From Dyadobacter sp. CY356 (GTDB lineage: Bacteria; Bacteroidota; Bacteroidia; Cytophagales; Spirosomataceae), in the NCBI RefSeq assembly GCF_021440195.1, contig NZ_JAJTSZ010000006.1:186001-250000 (forward strand): 64,000 nucleotides of DNA, given 5' to 3'. Positions 44,275-52,629 of the stretch are shown in pieces; positions within the stretch are counted from its first letter, which is position 1, and every line of letters begins with the position of its first letter. The notes beneath the pieces are model-generated. The model had not been told where the DNA came from, made no database searches, and worked only from the letters and a program-made list of their open reading frames with translations. Both the position numbers and the translations under genes were made by a program.

Positions 44275-45588
44275 ATGGAAATGTCGAATAAACCGTTACA
44301 AAAATTAAATATATTCAGTGCGAAAGGCGTACAAATGCGTACTTTCCACCTGACCTGGATGGCTTTTTTCCTATGCTTTTTCGGCTGGTTCGGACTGGCT
44401 CCGCTGATGACCGTTGTTAAAACGGATTTGGGTTTAACAAAAGGACAAATCGGGAATATCATCATTGCATCCGTAGCCGCAACGGTTATTGCCCGTATCG
44501 CTGTTGGAAAACTTTGTGATTCCTGGGGACCAAGAAAAACGTACACTGCACTTTTAGGAATCTGTTCCATACCGGTTATGACCGTCGGGCTGGTTCACTC
44601 CTATGAAGGATTTTTACTTTTCAGATTAGCGATTGGTGTGATCGGTGCTTCGTTTGTCGTTACCCAATATCACACATCTGTCATGTTTGACAAGAAAATT
44701 GTGGGTACCGCCAATGCGGTTGCAGGTGGCTGGGGAAATCTGGGTGGCGGGGTTACGAATATGGTGATGCCTTTGATTTTCGCCGGATTTATCGGTGCAG
44801 GTTATTTACCTGAATCGGCTTGGCGTTTGGCCATGATTATTCCCGGTGTGGCTCTTTTGATTTTCGCTTTTGTTTATTACTTCTACACGAAAGATACACC
44901 AGCCGGAAACTTTGATGAGCTACCTGAATCGACTCAAAACTCGACCGTTAAAGTGAAAGGTACCATGACAATGGCGATGAAAGACCCGCGTACCTGGGCA
45001 CTTTTTCTTGCATACGGAGCTTGTTTTGGTATTGAAATTACGTTTGATAATATCGCAGCTTTGTACTTTTTTGAAAATTTCAATGCAACGCTGGCAGTTG
45101 CGGGAATCCTTGCGGGAACATTCGGTTTCATGAATTTATTCGCCCGGGCTTTGGGTGGAATTGTAGCGGATAAAGTGGGTTTGAAATACGGTATGCTTGG
45201 CAAAGGCCGTTTATTGGCACTTTTGTTAGCTTTAGAAGGAATTGGTATCGCACTTTTCGCGCAAAGCTCTACACTGACAATCGCCGTGATCAGCATGTTA
45301 TGTTTTGCTATGTTTTTGAAAATGGCAAATGGTGTTACTTATGCCATTGTTCCGTTTGTTAATCAAAAAGCAATCGGCTCAGTAAGCGGAATTGTGGGCG
45401 CAGGTGGAAATGTAGGCGCTGTATTGGCGGGATTCTTGTTCAAGTCCAGCTCAATCTCTTACGCTCAGGCTTTTGTCTATATCGGTGTTGCGATTGCTTG
45501 TGTGGCTGCGATTGTCGCTTTGGTCAATTTTGATAAAATAAGAACAACCGTACCCGAATCGAATACGCTGGAAACTGCGAATTCTTAG
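44275..45588 (+). CDS. narK: Nitrate/nitrite transporter, MFS NarK/NasA family
   Basis: A 437-residue protein with twelve membrane segments. The nitrate signature appears twice as glycine-rich helices: AGGWGNLGGGVTN and, in the second half, SGIVGAGGNVGAVLAG. The conserved RLAIGVIGASFVVTQYH supplies the substrate arginine. It starts 67 bases after the porin gene and 25 bases before the nitrate reductase gene. It should import nitrate across the inner membrane. Confidence 0.94.
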   Translation: MEMSNKPLQKLNIFSAKGVQMRTFHLTWMAFFLCFFGWFGLAPLMTVVKTDLGLTKGQIGNIIIASVAATVIARIAVGKLCDSWGPRKTYTALLGICSIPVMTVGLVHSYEGFLLFRLAIGVIGASFVVTQYHTSVMFDKKIVGTANAVAGGWGNLGGGVTNMVMPLIFAGFIGAGYLPESAWRLAMIIPGVALLIFAFVYYFYTKDTPAGNFDELPESTQNSTVKVKGTMTMAMKDPRTWALFLAYGACFGIEITFDNIAALYFFENFNATLAVAGILAGTFGFMNLFARALGGIVADKVGLKYGMLGKGRLLALLLALEGIGIALFAQSSTLTIAVISMLCFAMFLKMANGVTYAIVPFVNQKAIGSVSGIVGAGGNVGAVLAGFLFKSSSISYAQAFVYIGVAIACVAAIVALVNFDKIRTTVPESNTLETANS

Positions 45589-45613
45589 ATACTAAATAAA
45601 TATACTGGCTGTT

Positions 45614-48600
45614 ATGAAAAATTCCTCTGATACCTTCAAATCTACCTGTTGCTATTGCGGCGTGGGTTGCGGCGTAGTTGTGACAAAGGAAACTAACGGC
45701 CAACTGAGCCTGGAGGGAGATAAAGAACATCCCTCCAGCAAAGGTATGCTTTGTTCAAAAGGAATGAATTTGCATTACACCGTGATGGATCAGTCGGACC
45801 GGTTGCTGTATCCGCAAATGCGGCTGAACCGCTCGATGCCTTTACAACAGGTTACCTGGGACGAAGCGCTGGACCGGACTGCTGCTGTTTTTAAAACACT
45901 GATTAAAAAATTCGGCCCTGATTCGGTTGCATTTTACGTTTCCGGTCAATGCCTGACAGAAGAATATTATCTGGTCAACAAGCTCATCAAAGGATTTATC
46001 GGTTCCAATAATATCGATACCAATTCCCGGCTTTGCATGAGTTCTGCCGTGGTAGGCTATAAACTTTCGCTAGGCGAAGATTGTGTGCCGGTTTGTTATG
46101 ATGATATTGAAGAAGCAGATGTTTTTTACGTAACAGGAGCAAATCCGGCTTGGTGCCACCCGATTTTATGGCGGAGAATTGAAGCACATAAAGCGGCTAA
46201 TCCGGATGTAAAAATCATCTGTGTCGATCCGCGTAAAACAGATACAGCCCGCTCGTCGGATCTTCATTTGGGAATAATTCCTGGAACTGATATCGTTTTA
46301 AATAATGCCATTGGACGGATTCTTATTGAAAAAAAATATATCAACCAGGATTTTATAGAAAATCACACAGACGGATTTTCAAATTTTCAGGAAAAGGTTT
46401 TTGAAAGAACGATTGAGGAAGCTGCTGAAATATGCGGAATTGCAGCAAAAGATGTATATCAGGCTGCTGAATGGATTGGTGAATCGAAAGGCTTTCTTTC
46501 ATTATGGACAATGGGGTTAAATCAATCGGTGATTGGGGTAAATAAAAATCTTTCGCTGATCAATCTGCACTTAATAACAGGGAAAATCGGCTCTCCCGGT
46601 AACGGTCCATTTTCTTTAACAGGACAACCAAACGCCATGGGCGGCCGCGAAACGGGCGGACTGGCCAATATTCTTCCCGCACATCGTGATGTGACCAATG
46701 CTATACACCGGGAAGAAATGGAGGCTTTTTGGGATAGTCCGGTTAAAATTGCACACAAACCTGGCTTCACTGCCACTGAAATGTTTGAAGCATTGGCCGA
46801 TGATCGATTGAAGGCGATATGGATTATCAATACCAATCCGCTTGTGAGTATGCCGGACCTTAATATGGCAGAGAAAGCGTTGAAAAATTCACGTTTTGTG
46901 GTAGTTCAGGATGTTTCAAATCTGGCTGATACCGTTCATTTCGCTGATGTGGTTTTGCCGGCAGCCGCCTGGCTGGAAAAAGAAGGCACCATGACCAATG
47001 CGGAAAGGCGGATTACTTATCTGCCAAAAGCACTTGAAGCGCCGGGGGAAGCTTTGCCAGACGCTGAAATCATCTGGAAGTTTGCGCAAAAAATGGGTTT
47101 TTCAGAGGCGTTTGACTATAAAAACTCATCTGAGGTTTATGACGAATATGTCAAAATTACAGCGAATTCGAATATTGATGTGACGGGTGTAAGTTACGAT
47201 CTGCTCAAAAATAAACGGAGTGTTCAGTGGCCGTTGGCGGCAAAAAAATCAGTTGATAATGAAACGACAATTAATCACGAAATAACCGATTCGTCAGCAG
47301 TCGGAACGAAACGACTTTTCACAGATCACAATTTTTATACTCCTAACAAAAGAGCTCAAATTTTTGCCATTGCGGACGAAAATACTTCTGAACCAATAGA
47401 TGAGCATTTTCCATTGGTACTGACAACCGGCCGCATCCGTGACCAGTGGCATACGATGACGAAAACCGGCCGGGTAACAAAACTTAAACAACATATACCA
47501 CAACCTTTTTTGCAGATTCACCCGAAGGATGCAGAAACAAGAAATATAACTGAAGGAAAACTTGTCGTTGTGCAGGGCCGTCGCGGGGAAGTTCGGGTTA
47601 AAGCGCAATTGACCGAAGACGTGCGACAGGGATTGTGCTTTTTACCGATGCACTGGGGGAAGATTTTGGGAAGTAATTTAGGGCGGGCAAATAATCTTAC
47701 AAATTCGCTGGTTGATCCTCGTTCCAAAGAACCGGATTTTAAATTTTCAGCAATTGAAGTTTCTTTATACAAAAAACCCTTTGAAAAAATTATTATCATC
47801 GGTGCAGGTTCTGCCGGTTTGGGTTTTGTCAATACATACCGGACACTCAACCAAAATGATGAAATCCATGTTTTTTCAAAAGAAATTTATCCGTTTTATA
47901 ACCGGGTTTTGCTCCCCGATTATATCAGCGGCGAACAAAGCTGGGAGCAGCTTGTAAAATTGAGGGAGGATCAGTTTTCTGATGCCAATATTGTTGTTCA
48001 CAAAGGAATCAGTATTGTGCATATTGACCGGAAAAATAAAATCCTGACCGATAATGAAGGCAATGAGCATACCTACGACAAACTGATTCTGGGCATGGGC
48101 AGCAGATCTTTTATGCCCAAGGGTGTTCCGGAATTACCAGGTATTTTCAATATGCGTTCGCGGATGGACGCTGACAAACTTTTGCCTTTTGTAAATCAAA
48201 CTGATGCACATGCGGTCATAGTCGGCGGCGGAATTTTGGGACTGGAACTGGCTGCTTCCTTTCGTAAAATGAACATTCGGGTAACAGTTATCCAGAGAAG
48301 CGGACGATTGATGGAAAGGCAGCTGGACCCTCTGGCGAGTGAGTTATTATATCAGGATTTGACAGACCGCGGTATTGAAATTTTCTTCAACGATGAAGTT
48401 TCAACCTATAACGGAAATACAAAAGTTGAAGGAATACTATTAAAATCAGGACGAAAAATAGCGTGTCAGGTGGTTGTTCTGGCCATTGGAACAGTACCAA
48501 CGATTGAACTGGCAAGTGAGGCTGGGATTGAAAATAAACGAGGAATTCTCGTGAACGATTACATGCAGACTTCGGACGAATCCATTTTTACGGCGGGAGA

Positions 48601-49171
48601 AATTGCTGAGTGGCGGGGACAAATGTGGGGAATAACGCTGGCAGCGGAACAACAGGCGGAAGTCGCCGCTCATTTTATTGCAGGTGATATCTCCCAGCCA
48701 TATCAGGGTAGTGTTTCAATGAACATCCTGAAAATGGAAGGCCTGCACATGAGCAGTATTGGTATGACGGAAGCACCGGCCAATGACCCGACTTATGAGG
48801 AGATTGTCTTTATAGATAAATCAAAAAGATATTATAAAAAGTGTATCGTTCACCAGGACAGGCTGGTCGGTGCTATTTTGATTGGTGACAAAAATGAATT
48901 TCTGGAATTTAGGGATTTGATTGCAAAGGGCACTGAACTCTCTGAAAAACGGCTTCAATTGTTAAGGGCCAGCCAGCGTGTAGATCCAATGGAAGGAAAA
49001 TTGGTTTGTTCTTGTAATGGTGTCGGACAGGGAAATCTGGAAAAAGCAATTCGTGATGGATGCAATGATTTCCAAAAACTCTGCCAGAAAACGGGCGCAG
49101 GAACGGGTTGCGGATCATGTAGGCCGGAGGTTCGGGCGATTTTGGAGCGGATGGAGATGGTGGCGGTGTGA
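45614..49171 (+). CDS. nasA: Assimilatory nitrate reductase fused to NirB-like flavoprotein and BFD domain
   Basis: A 1185-residue fusion. Residues 1-~60 hold a 4Fe-4S site (Cys12, Cys15, Cys19, Cys47). The bis-MGD molybdopterin oxidoreductase core follows to ~500, and the dinucleotide-binding domain ends near 710. A flavoprotein module then starts with GAGSAG at 730 and a second nucleotide fold VGGGILGLE near 871. A BFD-type [2Fe-2S] domain ends the chain with Cys1132, Cys1134, Cys1166 and Cys1169. In other bacteria the flavoprotein is a separate subunit (NasB/NasC). The protein could carry electrons from NAD(P)H to nitrate in one chain. Confidence 0.93.
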   Translation: MKNSSDTFKSTCCYCGVGCGVVVTKETNGQLSLEGDKEHPSSKGMLCSKGMNLHYTVMDQSDRLLYPQMRLNRSMPLQQVTWDEALDRTAAVFKTLIKKFGPDSVAFYVSGQCLTEEYYLVNKLIKGFIGSNNIDTNSRLCMSSAVVGYKLSLGEDCVPVCYDDIEEADVFYVTGANPAWCHPILWRRIEAHKAANPDVKIICVDPRKTDTARSSDLHLGIIPGTDIVLNNAIGRILIEKKYINQDFIENHTDGFSNFQEKVFERTIEEAAEICGIAAKDVYQAAEWIGESKGFLSLWTMGLNQSVIGVNKNLSLINLHLITGKIGSPGNGPFSLTGQPNAMGGRETGGLANILPAHRDVTNAIHREEMEAFWDSPVKIAHKPGFTATEMFEALADDRLKAIWIINTNPLVSMPDLNMAEKALKNSRFVVVQDVSNLADTVHFADVVLPAAAWLEKEGTMTNAERRITYLPKALEAPGEALPDAEIIWKFAQKMGFSEAFDYKNSSEVYDEYVKITANSNIDVTGVSYDLLKNKRSVQWPLAAKKSVDNETTINHEITDSSAVGTKRLFTDHNFYTPNKRAQIFAIADENTSEPIDEHFPLVLTTGRIRDQWHTMTKTGRVTKLKQHIPQPFLQIHPKDAETRNITEGKLVVVQGRRGEVRVKAQLTEDVRQGLCFLPMHWGKILGSNLGRANNLTNSLVDPRSKEPDFKFSAIEVSLYKKPFEKIIIIGAGSAGLGFVNTYRTLNQNDEIHVFSKEIYPFYNRVLLPDYISGEQSWEQLVKLREDQFSDANIVVHKGISIVHIDRKNKILTDNEGNEHTYDKLILGMGSRSFMPKGVPELPGIFNMRSRMDADKLLPFVNQTDAHAVIVGGGILGLELAASFRKMNIRVTVIQRSGRLMERQLDPLASELLYQDLTDRGIEIFFNDEVSTYNGNTKVEGILLKSGRKIACQVVVLAIGTVPTIELASEAGIENKRGILVNDYMQTSDESIFTAGEIAEWRGQMWGITLAAEQQAEVAAHFIAGDISQPYQGSVSMNILKMEGLHMSSIGMTEAPANDPTYEEIVFIDKSKRYYKKCIVHQDRLVGAILIGDKNEFLEFRDLIAKGTELSEKRLQLLRASQRVDPMEGKLVCSCNGVGQGNLEKAIRDGCNDFQKLCQKTGAGTGCGSCRPEVRAILERMEMVAV

Positions 49172-49203
49172 TGAATGGATTATCCCAAACACCCAAATCC
49201 GAT

Positions 49204-49304
49204 GGGCGTTGCCCAACGCTAAAATATGTCGCCCTTTCAGGGCTATGACGACCGAAATTCCATGGCCCTGAAAGGATGCGATATCTTAGGATGGGGCAAC
49301 GCCC
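49204..49304. repeat. Complete dispersed palindromic element
   Basis: Outer arms GGGCGTTGCCC (49204-49214) and GGGCAACGCCC (49294-49304) and inner arms CCTTTCAGGGC (49233-49243) and GCCCTGAAAGG (49265-49275) give a nested fold. A related half copy lies at 39002-39060. No coding region is inside. It separates nasA from the rubredoxin-fusion gene. Confidence 0.8.
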
Positions 49305-49412
49305 TATCGCGCCGTGGAATCGTGCCGGGGGAATCACACCGGAGGAATACCACCGAACCCCAATCGGACAATTCGAAAATCAAATGATTATCAATATATT
49401 TTCAAAATAACC

Positions 49413-50873
49413 ATGCGCGATTATTACACCATAAAAATCAACCTCCCAGGAGGAATCGTATCGCCGGGATATCTTAAAGATATTTTAACGGTCGCATGGT
49501 CATCCGGTATCCGGAAAGTCAGGTTCGGAGCGCGCCAGCAACTGTTATTGACTGTGCATTACGAAGTGGTGCGTTTTATTGAAAAAGATCTTCAAAAATT
49601 AAATATCAGCTACGAACTTAATACAGAGAAACACCCAAATATCATCAGCTCCTATTGCGGCGAAGAAGTTTTCAGAACCGGACAATGGTTGGGCAACAAC
49701 GAATATCATTCTGTTCTGGACAGTTTTGATTATCAACCTGAGTTAAAAATCAATATTTCCGATTCAAACCAGAGCTTTACGCCCTTTTTCACCGGAAATC
49801 TAAATTTCGTTTCATCGCCAGAGCCACAATACTGGTATCTATATATCAGACTAAAACAAAGCAACAATCTATTCCGCTGGCCGGAATTAATTTATACCAA
49901 TGAAATCGGACGGCTGGCAAAAATTCTGGAAAATTGCATGCTTCATCAGGAATGCCAGAGTCTGGAAAGTTTGTATGAGGCGGTAAGAAATGAAACAGCT
50001 TACGTATCCATTCCAGCGACGCAAGAATTGGAATTACCATCTTTTTCACTTCCTTACTATGAGGGATTTAACCGGTATGAATCAAGAACCTGGCTGGGAT
50101 TATACCGCCGCGATGAACTGTTTCCGGTTGAGTTTCTGATTGACCTGTGTTTGTTATGCCTGAAAACCCGTGTTGGTGAAATCTGTGTAACTCCGTGGAG
50201 GTCATTAATTATCAAAGGTATTGAAGATTCGCAACGTGCTTCATGGAGTAACATTCTTGGTAAACACAATATCAATGTCCGCCATGCAGCAAACGAATTA
50301 GCCTGGCAAACAGAAGACCACACCGTAGATGGTACCCGGCTCAAAGATTATTTGATAAGATATATTGAAAAAAATGACACAAGAACTTTTGGACTTTGCT
50401 TCGGTATTCAGACACGAAAAAAATCAGAAGTTTTTGGCTCCGTTTTAGTTCGAAAAAGATCGGTGATCAGTATTGCACAGCTTTCTTTACTAAGTGTTTA
50501 CGACATTTATCACACTGAAAATTTCAATCCCAATAGCAGAAAACATGTCCTGTTTCAAAAAGGGTTGTTCAAGATTCACCTGCCATGGCAACTTGAACGA
50601 TTATGCCGACAATTTAACAATCGCCGGACCTTCGAAAATGCAGAAATAATTCAAATTGAGGATGAAATAAAAGATGTATTATCGGCAAAAATTTTAGTTC
50701 ATCAATGCCCGAATTGTTTGACGATTTATCATCCTGATTATGGCGACGAGCTTAATAATATTTTACCAAATATACCCTTTGAATCCTTACCAGAGGAATA
50801 TTCCTGCCCAACCTGCGGTACCAAAAAAAATGAATTCGTTGAAATTGAGCTACCTGCAATCAATTTAATCTGA
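49413..50873 (+). CDS. Nitrite/sulfite-reductase-like protein fused to rubredoxin
   Basis: About 486 residues from the ATG at 49413 (MRDYYTIKINLPGGIVSPGY); the frame is open upstream but lies in the repeat. The N-terminal part resembles the ferredoxin-like half-domain of siroheme reductases (LPGGIVSPGYLKDIL, KVRFGARQQLLL). The paired C-x5-C and C-x3-C ligands that hold siroheme and 4Fe-4S are not found, so reductase activity is unlikely. Residues ~430-480 form a rubredoxin with Cys432-x2-Cys435 and Cys465-x2-Cys468. It probably passes electrons to or from the nitrate reductase. Confidence 0.8.
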   Translation: MRDYYTIKINLPGGIVSPGYLKDILTVAWSSGIRKVRFGARQQLLLTVHYEVVRFIEKDLQKLNISYELNTEKHPNIISSYCGEEVFRTGQWLGNNEYHSVLDSFDYQPELKINISDSNQSFTPFFTGNLNFVSSPEPQYWYLYIRLKQSNNLFRWPELIYTNEIGRLAKILENCMLHQECQSLESLYEAVRNETAYVSIPATQELELPSFSLPYYEGFNRYESRTWLGLYRRDELFPVEFLIDLCLLCLKTRVGEICVTPWRSLIIKGIEDSQRASWSNILGKHNINVRHAANELAWQTEDHTVDGTRLKDYLIRYIEKNDTRTFGLCFGIQTRKKSEVFGSVLVRKRSVISIAQLSLLSVYDIYHTENFNPNSRKHVLFQKGLFKIHLPWQLERLCRQFNNRRTFENAEIIQIEDEIKDVLSAKILVHQCPNCLTIYHPDYGDELNNILPNIPFESLPEEYSCPTCGTKKNEFVEIELPAINLI

Positions 50874-50880
50874 AATCAAA

Positions 50881-51354
50881 ATGAAAACTGAAATCATTAC
50901 TCCGTTTTTCTTCGAATTTGAAAGTGATTTTGTTGAATCGATGCGTTGTATTCCAATGATTGTCCGATACAAACTCGACACCTGTGGTATTAAATTAAAA
51001 CTTCCGGAATGGGTAAAAATCAGTGTTGAAGAAAAAACACAACTGGCGTATTTACCTTGTTGTCTCAATTCAGAAATTGATCAATACGGCGACTTTGTAA
51101 ATAAACTGGTTTGGAAATATGCCAGTCACGAAGCAGGTTCACTGGCTTCGGTGGACGATAGCTGGAATATTCTGAACGAAGTTCCAGAAGAAGTACAGAC
51201 AAAAGCAGCGGAGTGGGACTGTCCCCGATTGACACGAAAACAGTGGATTAAAATTGATACACTTCAAAGATTTGCCCTGGTAAAATTAAGCAGATCCGGA
51301 CATGAAGGGAAAAATTTCCCGAGAGCGATGCAGGAGTTTGGACTGGTTCATTAA
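50881..51354 (+). CDS. Nitrate reductase associated protein
   Basis: A 157-residue protein matching the Nitr_red_assoc family (PF09655) pattern: FFFEFESDFVESMRCIPMIV and RYKLDTCGIKLKLPEW near the start. The family is found beside assimilatory nitrate reductases in cyanobacteria and others, but its function is unknown; a maturation or stability role is a guess. It begins 7 bases after the rubredoxin-fusion gene, so the two are co-transcribed. Confidence 0.85.
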   Translation: MKTEIITPFFFEFESDFVESMRCIPMIVRYKLDTCGIKLKLPEWVKISVEEKTQLAYLPCCLNSEIDQYGDFVNKLVWKYASHEAGSLASVDDSWNILNEVPEEVQTKAAEWDCPRLTRKQWIKIDTLQRFALVKLSRSGHEGKNFPRAMQEFGLVH

Positions 51355-51360
51355 GCGACC

Positions 51361-51948
51361 TTACTCCTTAATCTCAGACTTTTCCACCAGGACAGAAGTA
51401 ATCCGGTTCAACTCATCAACCTTATAAGCAAAATCGCCTTTCAGCATATCCCTGACCGCTTTCAATTGCTCCATGGCCGTTTCAAGATTATCTGGTAATG
51501 CCTCAGTCAACACTTCTTTAAGCCTTTTTGCCAGCGTTGGCGACATGCCATTGGTTGAAATCGCAACTTTCAAACTACCTTTTTTAACCACGGAAGAAAG
51601 ATAAAAATCACAAAGTGGAGGAGTATCGGCGACGTTGCAAAGCATATGTCTAGCCCGGGCGACGGATTTAATTCGTTTATTTTCTTCCTTGTCATTCGTC
51701 GCCACAATGGCCAGATCTTTTTCCGACAAATCACCATCTTCGAACTTTCTTTCTATCAAGGAAATCCTTTCGTTATTAATTGCGATCTCACGAATTTCCT
51801 GCCTTATTTCCGGAGAAACCAAAGTAACCCTAGCTTCTGGCGAATTATCTAAAACCGCAGTAATTTTTTCCAGACCAACATATCCCCCACCAACAATCAG
51901 TGTATGGAGATTTTCAAGTTTCAGGAAGATGGGGAATAGGTTATTCAA
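51361..51948 (-). CDS. Precorrin-2 dehydrogenase / sirohydrochlorin ferrochelatase (Met8/CysG N-terminal type)
   Basis: A 195-residue bifunctional siroheme synthase domain without the methyltransferase half. It shows the Rossmann start LIVGGGYVGLEKI, the LAIVATNDKEENKRI block and NVADTPPLCDFYL, then KVAISTNGMSPTLAKRLKE. It oxidises precorrin-2 with NAD and inserts iron to make siroheme for NirB. With cobA at 41857 it completes the pathway inside the island. It is convergent with the nitrate-reductase-associated gene, only 6 bases apart. Confidence 0.93.
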   Translation of the reverse strand: MNNLFPIFLKLENLHTLIVGGGYVGLEKITAVLDNSPEARVTLVSPEIRQEIREIAINNERISLIERKFEDGDLSEKDLAIVATNDKEENKRIKSVARARHMLCNVADTPPLCDFYLSSVVKKGSLKVAISTNGMSPTLAKRLKEVLTEALPDNLETAMEQLKAVRDMLKGDFAYKVDELNRITSVLVEKSEIKE

Positions 51949-51959
51949 AATATAGATTA

Positions 51960-52160
51960 TTATTTGCTGATATCTATTCCAGCTTGTTTAATAATGGCTA
52001 GAAATGTTCCTTTTTTTAGATCTTTTCCTCCATGAAACGGCACTATGACCGTCTTGTTGGAATGCTCGTTGTAAAAAACCTGATGCGATCCTTTCGATCT
52101 TTTAAAAATAAAACCATTATACTCTAAAAGTCTTATTAAATATTTCGGTGATAAGTTCAA
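51960..52160 (-). CDS. hicA: HicA family mRNA interferase toxin
   Basis: A 66-residue double-stranded-RNA-binding-like protein. The catalytic His lies in KGSHQVFY, and IVPFHGGKDLKKGTF is the conserved second half. HicA toxins cleave mRNA until bound by HicB. It overlaps the hicB end by 4 bases, with hicB upstream, as in other hicBA orders. It sits at the edge of the nitrate island and is unrelated to it in function. Confidence 0.9.
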   Translation of the reverse strand: MNLSPKYLIRLLEYNGFIFKRSKGSHQVFYNEHSNKTVIVPFHGGKDLKKGTFLAIIKQAGIDISK

Positions 52161-52381
52161 GCAACAAGACTAAGAGAGTACTCCAAAGTATTACTATCAT
52201 CGGGAACTGGCTCCCCCCGTTCTGTTAACTCTTCAACGTATAAAGAAATAGCCTCTTTCGCCATTTCCAATGCTTCGTCGATACTTTCACCATAAGTAAT
52301 GCATCCCGGAAGAGCCGGAACAAAAACCGTATATCCTCCCTCAGCCTCTGGCACCAGCCTCAACTTGTATGTATAGTTCAT
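52157..52381 (-). CDS. hicB: HicB family antitoxin
   Basis: About 74 residues from the ATG at 52381 (MNYTYKLRLVPEAEGGYTVF); a longer frame upstream is not HicB-like. GGYTVFVPALPGCITYGES is the hallmark of HicB, followed by the helix EALEMAKEAISLYVEEL. No DNA-binding domain is visible at its short C-terminus. It neutralises HicA and is translated first. Confidence 0.9.
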   Translation of the reverse strand: MNYTYKLRLVPEAEGGYTVFVPALPGCITYGESIDEALEMAKEAISLYVEELTERGEPVPDDSNTLEYSLSLVA

Positions 52382-52617
52382 GTATGAAAAAAATTTGATC
52401 ATAATAATTATCCTAAGCCCCACAGCAGGCCGAAGTATCAATTGAAAAACAGAGTTATTTTTGTTAAAGAAAAAACTCTGTGCCCCTCTTAAAACCTCAG
52501 TAAAACTATTTGTAACCCACAACACAAATTTACAAGATTAATGTCATATTTCGGATTAACTATTTGATTTTATAACTATTCCAACAAGTTGCATTTTTAC
52601 AATCTCTATCTTATCCG

Positions 52618-52625
52618 TACCTTTG
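52618..52625 (+). promoter_or_regulatory. -7 promoter element almost touching the ABC-F start codon
   Basis: TACCTTTG matches TAnnTTTG and ends 4 bases before the ATG at 52630. Transcription would start at or near the A of the ATG, giving a message with no or almost no leader. Confidence 0.55.
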
Positions 52626-52629
52626 CGGC

